DNA from: Bacteroidia bacterium
GTDB taxonomy: Bacteria; Bacteroidota; Bacteroidia; Bacteroidales; Prolixibacteraceae
NCBI GenBank assembly: GCA_025358395.1
Contig: JANYJT010000016.1
Span: forward strand, 1-11,331
Direction: 5' to 3'
Length of the DNA: 11,331 nucleotides
The translations under genes and the position numbers were made by a program. Positions 7,070 to 11,331 of the stretch are shown in pieces. The notes below the pieces were generated by a model. That model saw only the letters and a program-made list of their open reading frames with translations, ran no database searches and was not told the DNA's origin. Positions within the stretch are counted from its first letter, which is position 1. The number at the start of each line of letters is the position of its first letter.

Positions 7070-7099
7070 TTACATTTGTAAATATTATTGCTATTTTTG
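7070..7099 (+). promoter_or_regulatory. Promoter of the aromatic leader/tyrA operon
   Basis: TATTTTTG at 7092-7099 matches the TAnnTTTG element exactly. Transcription would begin near 7106, only 17 or so bases before the leader peptide ATG. The -33 region has no good TTTG at the usual distance. TTACATTTGTAA (7070-7081), a 5-bp-arm palindrome, overlaps the place where a -33 element would be and could be an operator, but one copy is weak evidence. Confidence 0.6.
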
Positions 7100-7122
7100 C
7101 GACAGAATATAAGATTACAACG

Positions 7123-7191
7123 ATGATTTCGAACAGTGCACTTTACTTTTGGTTTTATTATCCAATCTTTCAACAGGAGATCGGCGAGTAA
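7123..7191 (+). CDS. Leader peptide of the aromatic amino acid attenuator
   Basis: A 22-codon ORF starts about 17 bases after the predicted transcription start. It reads MISNSALYFWFYYPIFQQEIGE, of which YFWFYYPIF (residues 8-16) carries three Tyr, three Phe and one Trp. Such density of aromatic codons in a short ORF before a terminator and aromatic biosynthesis genes is the hallmark of a leader peptide whose translation senses charged tRNA. The codons of residues 14-20 overlap the 5' arm of the antiterminator (7162-7182). Stalling at the aromatic codons therefore frees that arm, while a ribosome reaching the stop at 7189 covers it. There is no Shine-Dalgarno sequence, as usual for this phylum. 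The peptide itself is not expected to have a function. Confidence 0.85.
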   Translation: MISNSALYFWFYYPIFQQEIGE

Positions 7192-7250
7192 GGCATTGTT
7201 CTAAGAAACGATAACATACAAAGAGGTCTCCGGGTTGGAGGCCTCTTTTC
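7162..7250 (+). promoter_or_regulatory. Transcription attenuator (antiterminator versus terminator)
   Basis: Two mutually exclusive structures are visible. The antiterminator pairs 7162-7168 (CCAATCT) with 7232-7238 and 7176-7182 (GGAGATC) with 7225-7231. That makes 14 pairs, three of them G·U, with a 7-base bulge on the 5' side. The terminator pairs 7221-7231 with 7237-7247. Bases 7225-7231 are shared, so only one can form. A ribosome stalled for lack of Tyr-, Phe- or Trp-tRNA over 7144-7161 leaves at least 7176-7182 free and favours readthrough into tyrA. A ribosome that finishes the leader covers the 5' arm and permits termination. Pairings were traced by eye and no folding energies were calculated. 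Confidence 0.8.
7221..7250 (+). terminator. Attenuator Rho-independent terminator
   Basis: AAGAGGTCTCC (7221-7231) pairs with GGAGGCCTCTT (7237-7247) over 11 bp with one G·U. The loop is GGGTT and a T-rich tail starts at 7246. It lies 114 bases before tyrA and 30 bases after the leader peptide stop, which is the expected position for an attenuator and not for the end of a gene. Confidence 0.85.
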
Positions 7251-7256
7251 ATTTAT

Positions 7257-7354
7257 TTATGAGTTATGAGTTATGAAGGGACTCAAATATTTTTCTTCTT
7301 TTAAAAGCACAAATGAATAATTTTAGAACAATCCATAACTCATAACTCATAACT
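7257..7354 (+). repeat. GAGTTAT heptamer inverted repeat ahead of tyrA
   Basis: Two and a half copies of GAGTTAT at 7257-7275 are mirrored by three CATAACT units at 7334-7354. They give a perfect 19-bp inverted repeat (7257-7275 with 7334-7352) around a 58-base A/T-rich centre with no further ORF or promoter. It lies between the attenuator terminator and the tyrA ATG at 7364, so any readthrough transcript carries this stem 11 bases before the start codon. Together with the attenuator it accounts for the 331-base gap between the transporter and tyrA. Confidence 0.85.
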
Positions 7355-7363
7355 TTCTCTTTT

Positions 7364-8263
7364 ATGAAACTAACGGTAATAGGATTAGGCTTGATAGGCG
7401 GATCGATGGCGATCGACCTTAGAAAGAGTCGATTTGCTACAGAAATCATCGGTGTGGACAACCGTCCGGAGCATGCTGCTGAGGCAGAAAAACTGGGCAT
7501 TGTGGACAGAATTTGTGATTTTGAAACAGGGGTAAAATCAGCGGATATGGTTTTGCTTGCACTTCCTGTTGATCAGATTTTAGCCTTGCTGCCACGGGTA
7601 CTGGATTTGATATCACCATCATCTACGGTAGCCGATGTTGGATCAGCCAAACGTCAAATTGTGGATTCCATCGCCAATCACCCGTTACGAGGAAATTTCG
7701 TGGCTACTCACCCAATGGCAGGTACAGAAAATAGCGGTCCGGCTGCAGCCATACCAAAACTTTTCGCCGGGAAACTTACAATCGTTTGCGACCACGAGCA
7801 GTCACGTCCACAACACCTTGCGCTTGTCGAAAAGATGTACCAGTCGTTGGGAATGTCGACCGCTTACATGAGCAGTGATGAGCAGGATCACACCACTGCT
7901 TTCGTTTCGCACCTTCCCCATGCGGCGGCTTTTGCACTGGCCAATGCCGTGCTGGCCAAGGAGGAACGTAACATCATTTTCGATCTCGCATCAGGAGGAT
8001 TCCAATCCACCGTTAGGTTGGCAAAAAGCTCGCCTGAAATGTGGGCTCCAATCTTCCGTCAAAACCACGATTATGTTGTCGAGGCCGTAAATGCCTACAT
8101 TCATCACTTAAAGGAGTTCAGGGAAGCCTTGAAAAATGACAACGAAGGGCAACTGTTTCAACTCATCCTGGAGGCAAACAAAATCCGCACTGTTCTAACT
8201 GGCGAAAGTACCTCGATGACAAAAAATGAAGAAACCATCGTAAAATTATACACCAAAAAATAA
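7364..8263 (+). CDS. tyrA: Prephenate dehydrogenase
   Basis: This cytoplasmic enzyme makes 4-hydroxyphenylpyruvate from prephenate, the committed step to tyrosine. The 299-residue protein begins with a Rossmann fold: GLGLIGGS (7-14), with D32 after the second strand suggesting NAD+ preference. DVGSAK (91-96), THPMAGTENSGP (115-126, with H116) and SHLPHAAAFALA (182-193, with H183) are the dehydrogenase signatures. STVRLAKSSPEMW (215-227) supplies the arginine (R218) expected to bind the prephenate carboxylate. There is no ACT domain or fused chorismate mutase, so feedback by tyrosine would have to act without an ACT domain. It starts at an ATG 12 bases after the heptamer repeat, and the next gene follows after 8 bases. 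Its transcription is expected to depend on the attenuator at 7162-7250. Confidence 0.95.
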   Translation: MKLTVIGLGLIGGSMAIDLRKSRFATEIIGVDNRPEHAAEAEKLGIVDRICDFETGVKSADMVLLALPVDQILALLPRVLDLISPSSTVADVGSAKRQIVDSIANHPLRGNFVATHPMAGTENSGPAAAIPKLFAGKLTIVCDHEQSRPQHLALVEKMYQSLGMSTAYMSSDEQDHTTAFVSHLPHAAAFALANAVLAKEERNIIFDLASGGFQSTVRLAKSSPEMWAPIFRQNHDYVVEAVNAYIHHLKEFREALKNDNEGQLFQLILEANKIRTVLTGESTSMTKNEETIVKLYTKK

Positions 8264-8271
8264 AACTCAAA

Positions 8272-9360
8272 ATGGTAGCAAATTTAAAAGTAATGCCCAT
8301 CAGCCATTGGTTGCCGAAGATCGACAACCCACTGCTGATCAGTGGCCCATGTAGCCTGGAATCTGAAGAACAAGCCCTCTCGACTGCCCGCGAATTGGCC
8401 AAAGACAAACGCGTGTTCATCTACCGTGGAGGCATCTGGAAACCCCGTACCCGACCCGGGATGTTTGAGGGAGTAGGTTCGATCGGTCTGGAATGGCTGA
8501 AGCTGGTCAAACAGGAGACCGGATTATTGACCGGTACGGAAGTAGCAAACGCCCAACATGTTGAAGAGTGTCTTAAAGCTGGTGTCGATGTAATGTGGAT
8601 CGGTGCCCGCTCCACTGCATCACCTTTTGTAGTGCAGGAAATTGCGGATGTACTGAAGGGAACCGACCAGATTATCATGGTAAAAAATCCTGTTAATCCG
8701 GATGTTCAATTGTGGGTGGGCGCTTTGGAGCGTCTCAACCAGGCAGGTTTGAAGAATTTAGTGGCCATACACCGTGGTTTCACCCCATTCAGCGACACCA
8801 AATACCGCAATTTTCCCAATTGGAAAACTGTTATCGAACTGAAGCGTATCCTTCCAAATCTGCCAATCATATGTGATCCAAGCCATATATCAGGCAAGAG
8901 GGAGTACCTCTATGAAATTTCACAGAAGGCTTTTGACATCGGGCTCGACGGACTCATGATTGAATCACACATTGATCCATCTTGCGCCTTAAGTGACAAG
9001 GAACAACAGGTTACACCTGCCGATCTGGCTAAGATCCTGGACAAGCTGGTGATCAGGTATGCTAACTCTGAAGATCCGCAATTTGAGAACAAACTCGAGA
9101 ATTTGCGTGCACGCATCGACTCAATTGACCATGAAATAATGGAAGTTCTCGCACAGAGGATGGGAGTTGTCAAACAGATTGGTCAATACAAAAAAGAGAA
9201 CAAAGTCACTGCACTTCAGATCAACCGTTGGTCACAAATCATGGAAGACCGTAGCAATCTGGCAGAAAAATTGAGTCTGGATGATGCGTTTATCAAGGCA
9301 CTATTCCAATTGATCCACGAAGATTCTGTGAGACAGCAGTCTGAAATCATGGACAATTGA
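8272..9360 (+). CDS. Bifunctional DAHP synthase / chorismate mutase
   Basis: The N-terminal domain (about 1-260) joins phosphoenolpyruvate and erythrose 4-phosphate, the first step of the shikimate pathway. The C-terminal AroQ-type domain (about 273-355) turns chorismate into prephenate, the substrate of the upstream tyrA enzyme. DAHP synthase motifs are GPCSLE (25-30, metal ligand C27), WKPRT (56-60), GARSTASPF (111-119), VKNP (137-140), HRGF (167-170), CDPSH (201-205) and ESHIDP (231-236). The mutase has LRARIDSIDHEI (278-289), QRMGVVKQIGQYK (295-307) and FQLIHEDSVRQQ (345-356), the last close to the E. coli P-protein mutase. The synthase is of the short type without an N-terminal regulatory extension, and the fused mutase may confer prephenate inhibition, as in related fusions. 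It is cotranscribed with tyrA (8-base gap). The final residues DN and the stop lie in a heptamer repeat. Confidence 0.95.
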   Translation: MVANLKVMPISHWLPKIDNPLLISGPCSLESEEQALSTARELAKDKRVFIYRGGIWKPRTRPGMFEGVGSIGLEWLKLVKQETGLLTGTEVANAQHVEECLKAGVDVMWIGARSTASPFVVQEIADVLKGTDQIIMVKNPVNPDVQLWVGALERLNQAGLKNLVAIHRGFTPFSDTKYRNFPNWKTVIELKRILPNLPIICDPSHISGKREYLYEISQKAFDIGLDGLMIESHIDPSCALSDKEQQVTPADLAKILDKLVIRYANSEDPQFENKLENLRARIDSIDHEIMEVLAQRMGVVKQIGQYKKENKVTALQINRWSQIMEDRSNLAEKLSLDDAFIKALFQLIHEDSVRQQSEIMDN

Positions 9361-9396
9361 CAAAGGACTATTTTCAATTGTCTTTTGTCAATTGTC
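9352..9396. repeat. GACAATT heptamer inverted repeat, shared gene end and likely bidirectional terminator
   Basis: Bases 9352-9368 (GACAATT, GACAAAG, GAC) pair with 9380-9396 over 17 bp with one G·T and an 11-base loop. The stop codon of the DAHP synthase gene (9358-9360) lies in the left arm and that of rnpA (complement of 9374-9376) in the loop. In both genes the last two residues are Asp-Asn followed by TGA. A T-run follows on the plus side at 9403-9408, which could help termination of the tyrA operon. Confidence 0.8.
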
Positions 9397-9778
9397 TCAT
9401 GATTTTTTCAAGCGCTTTGGTTGCAGAGGGTTCAATTTTTGAAAAAGGGAGCTCTTCCTTGGCAATGTAAATCATCATGATGCCAATATGCTTATCCGAC
9501 TGGGCAAGAGCTGCGTACAAGGCAGACTTGTGAATCCGGTACGATTCGCGCATCAGCCGCTTCATGCGGTTGCGGTCGACAGCACGTTTAAATGATTTTT
9601 TGGGAACTGAGAAACCAGCCTGAGCCGGGACTTCAAATGGGAGATCATCAAAAATTTTCCATACAATTCTAATCGGATAAGACAAAAAGCCATTGCCGGA
9701 GAGAAACAATTCCCCCATCAATTTCTGACTGCATAACTTTTCCTCTTTTCGAAAAGTAAGGGAGACTAATTCTGTCAA
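9374..9778 (-). CDS. rnpA: Ribonuclease P protein component
   Basis: RnpA is the protein subunit that helps the RNase P RNA bind pre-tRNA for 5' maturation. The 134-residue basic protein shows the RNR signature KRAVDRNRMKRLMRESYR (64-81) and the preceding GFSVPKKSFKRA (55-66). The N-terminal TFRKEEKLCS is the family opening and is preceded by only seven residues. No ATG exists there, so the start is the TTG at 9778, four bases after the hemD stop codon (complement of 9783-9785). The C-terminal RQLTKDN is encoded by heptamer repeat sequence and is unlikely to be conserved. The gene belongs to the DUF4271-hemD-rnpA run. It is not next to rpmH or dnaA, as is usual outside this phylum, and yidD, its frequent neighbour, is not in the window. 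Confidence 0.94.
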   Translation of the reverse strand: MTELVSLTFRKEEKLCSQKLMGELFLSGNGFLSYPIRIVWKIFDDLPFEVPAQAGFSVPKKSFKRAVDRNRMKRLMRESYRIHKSALYAALAQSDKHIGIMMIYIAKEELPFSKIEPSATKALEKIMRQLTKDN

Positions 9779-9782
9779 ATTC

Positions 9783-10535
9783 CTACTTGTGGTTTTTGTT
9801 GAAATCTGTAATGTATTTGTCCAGGGCTGATGTCATGGAAGGTGTCTCGGGAAGCGGCGCTTCAATATCCACATTTAATTCTGCGTCCCTTACTGCTTTG
9901 GCAGTAGCGTACCCGAATGAAGCAATCTTAGTTTCGTTTTGCTTAAAATCGGGGAAATTAAAAAACAAGGATTTAATATCGGATGGGCTAAAGAATACAA
10001 GCACGTCATAATTAACATCCTTTAAATCTGATAAGTCACTGCATACCGTCCTGTACATAACTGCTGCTTTGAAAATCAGTCCGGCAGAAGTTAACATCTC
10101 AGGCACTTCATCTTTATGCATGTCGGAAAGTGGAATCAAAAAACTCTCCTCCTTGTGCTTCAGCAACACCTCCAACAGTTCAGAGAACTTTCCGGGAGCG
10201 TAGAATATTTTGCGCTTTCTGTAGACAATGTATTTCTGAAGATAGTGGGCCGTGGCCTCTGAAATACAAAAATATTTCATCGTGTCGGGAATTACAACTC
10301 TCATCTCCTGCGACATGCGGAAGAAATGATCGATAGCGGTTCGACTGTTAAAAATCACAGCTGAAAAATCCAAAATATTGATCCGTTCTTTTCTAAAATC
10401 TTTCGCCGAAACCCCCTCAACATGAATGAAAGGACGAAAATCGATCTTTAAATTGTTCTTTACAGCCAGATCATTGTAAGGCGAATTTTGAAAATTCGGC
10501 TCCGGCTGAGTAACTAATATTTTCTTGATTTTCAA
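9783..10535 (-). CDS. hemD: Uroporphyrinogen-III synthase
   Basis: HemD cyclises hydroxymethylbilane to uroporphyrinogen III in haem/corrinoid synthesis. The 250-residue protein has the weakly conserved two-lobed HemD pattern. ILVTQPEP (6-13) opens lobe 1, AVIFNSRTAIDHFF (59-72) follows it, VLVFFSPSDIKSLF (178-191) lies in the second half, and IASFGYATAKAV (204-215) and LPETPSMTSAL (228-238) close it. HemD enzymes are poorly conserved in sequence, so the call rests on this pattern plus the gene order DUF4271-hemD-rnpA that I know from Bacteroidota. The start is a TTG (complement of 10533-10535) at the position where homologues begin, and no ATG is available. It lies 37 bases after the DUF4271 gene and 4 bases before rnpA, so the three are probably one transcript. 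No other haem gene is in the window. Confidence 0.88.
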   Translation of the reverse strand: MKIKKILVTQPEPNFQNSPYNDLAVKNNLKIDFRPFIHVEGVSAKDFRKERINILDFSAVIFNSRTAIDHFFRMSQEMRVVIPDTMKYFCISEATAHYLQKYIVYRKRKIFYAPGKFSELLEVLLKHKEESFLIPLSDMHKDEVPEMLTSAGLIFKAAVMYRTVCSDLSDLKDVNYDVLVFFSPSDIKSLFFNFPDFKQNETKIASFGYATAKAVRDAELNVDIEAPLPETPSMTSALDKYITDFNKNHK

Positions 10536-10572
10536 TTCTTTACTATATTAATATTTTAAACATTCTTCAACT

Positions 10573-11331
10573 TCATGCTCCAGTGGCCAATTTGATAACC
10601 AAAAGGATTGGAAGAATTTCAAGGGCACAAAGGTACAAAATCAAATAGAATATTGAAATACCTACCCGAGCAGCAAAATAAATACTTCTGATGATAGACA
10701 TCAAATAGAAAATGGCAATCAAAGCAGGGACAATAAAAAGCGAAAAGATTCCAAAACCCGGAACAAGTGAATGAATTGTTGCCACTGGCAATAAAATTAA
10801 ACCCAAAACGTTGTGGTAAAGCATCATGTTAAAGACAAGTTCACCAGTGGTTTCCCTTTGAGAAAATATGGAACCCAATAGTTTATATATCAGTATTTTG
10901 ATCATAAAATAAGCATTCACTGCAAGGAAGATCAGAAGGAATAATTCTATTCCTGTCGAACCCATTGACATTCCATTGTCTCTTGCTATCAGATAAATGG
11001 GGAAGGGTAGAAAAAGATAGAAGATGACATTCAGTCTAAACATTCCAAAGTTATTGCTGTAACCTCTCTCCCGGAATAGCCTGGAGGCAGCAGAAAAATT
11101 TACGATACTATGGAAAACCTGAACGATGTATTTTGAGAAACCAAAACGCAGGGACGCAAAAACAGTCCAGCCGACAAGAACCAGGAAAAAAGTCCAGTCC
11201 TGGCCTGACGATTTCATTTGCTTACCAGCAAATCCATAAGGTTTCCCCGCCTCCTCGACAATGGCTTTTACCTGGGTGGTTGAATCAACGGGAACAGGTG
11301 TAAAACTCCAAAAATTAAGTGTGTCTCCTTC
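10573..11331 (-). CDS. DUF4271 membrane protein (partial, 5' end outside the window)
   Basis: The frame is open from the stop (complement of 10573-10575) to the last base of the window, giving 252 visible residues without a start. An internal ATG at 11217 is not the start, because the upstream codons continue with family-like sequence (including VEEAGKPYGFAGKQ). The protein has about six hydrophobic segments with conserved-looking features of DUF4271: ELVFNMMLYHNVLGLILLP in the middle and SIFYLILYLCALEILPILL near the C-terminus. The function of this Bacteroidota-specific family is not known to me. Its constant position before hemD and rnpA suggests a housekeeping membrane role. No signal for separate transcription of hemD is visible after it. 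Confidence 0.85.
   Translation of the reverse strand, partial: EGDTLNFWSFTPVPVDSTTQVKAIVEEAGKPYGFAGKQMKSSGQDWTFFLVLVGWTVFASLRFGFSKYIVQVFHSIVNFSAASRLFRERGYSNNFGMFRLNVIFYLFLPFPIYLIARDNGMSMGSTGIELFLLIFLAVNAYFMIKILIYKLLGSIFSQRETTGELVFNMMLYHNVLGLILLPVATIHSLVPGFGIFSLFIVPALIAIFYLMSIIRSIYFAARVGISIFYLILYLCALEILPILLVIKLATGA

Noticed and set aside
6928..7173. Minus-strand ORF of 81 codons across the EamA end and the aromatic leader
   Set aside because: It runs through a terminator hairpin, a promoter and the leader peptide ORF, and has no family features.
7123..7250. T-box or metabolite riboswitch ahead of tyrA
   Set aside because: The aromatic-rich leader ORF overlapping the antiterminator explains the region, and no T-box sequence or known aptamer is seen.
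7264..7500. Minus-strand ORF of 78 codons over the heptamer repeat and tyrA start
   Set aside because: It is the antisense of tyrA and repeat DNA, with no domain.
11215..11217. ATG at 11217 as the start of the DUF4271 gene
   Set aside because: The frame stays open for 38 codons to the window edge with family-like sequence, so this is an internal methionine.

Overview
The window reads as a chromosomal housekeeping region of a member of the Bacteroidota, probably near Bacteroidales/Marinilabiliales. The evidence is: exact matches to the Bacteroidota -7 promoter element TAnnTTTG ahead of several genes; almost no Shine-Dalgarno sequences; a DUF4271–uroporphyrinogen-III synthase–rnpA run; a class-II DAHP synthase-like TIM barrel of the KDPG type fused to a C-terminal chorismate mutase; and an RsgA with the phylum's typical N-terminus. 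No transposase, phage gene, CRISPR array, tRNA or rRNA is visible.

Layout. 1-690: a lone receiver-domain protein with a C-terminal membrane anchor, ended by a good hairpin terminator. 677-2365 (minus): a PDZ-containing S41 C-terminal processing protease. 2366-2476: a compact divergent promoter region with one -7 box per strand. 2477-3427: rsgA. 3428-3620: a G-rich direct-repeat array. 3621-5983: zwf and pgl, the first two steps of the oxidative pentose phosphate pathway, separated by heptamer repeats. 6094-7032: an EamA/DMT transporter with its own promoter and a 21-bp terminator hairpin. 7070-9360: an aromatic amino acid unit made of promoter, aromatic-rich 22-residue leader peptide, antiterminator/terminator, heptamer inverted repeat, tyrA and DAHP synthase–chorismate mutase. 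9374-11331 (minus): rnpA, hemD and a DUF4271 membrane protein that runs off the right edge.

The strongest regulatory find is at 7092-7250: a textbook transcription attenuator. A short ORF encodes YFWFYYPIF inside a 22-residue peptide. The end of the ORF (7162-7182) can pair with 7225-7238, which competes with an 11-bp terminator at 7221-7247. Downstream lie prephenate dehydrogenase and DAHP synthase–chorismate mutase, which fits control by Phe/Tyr/Trp tRNA charging.

The second theme is intergenic repeats built of 7-bp units (GAGTTAT, GAGTTGA, GACAATT), as direct arrays or inverted pairs, plus a separate G-rich array. They sit at gene ends, and in places supply the stop codons and last residues of genes. 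Three genes (rsgA, rnpA, hemD) appear to start with TTG.
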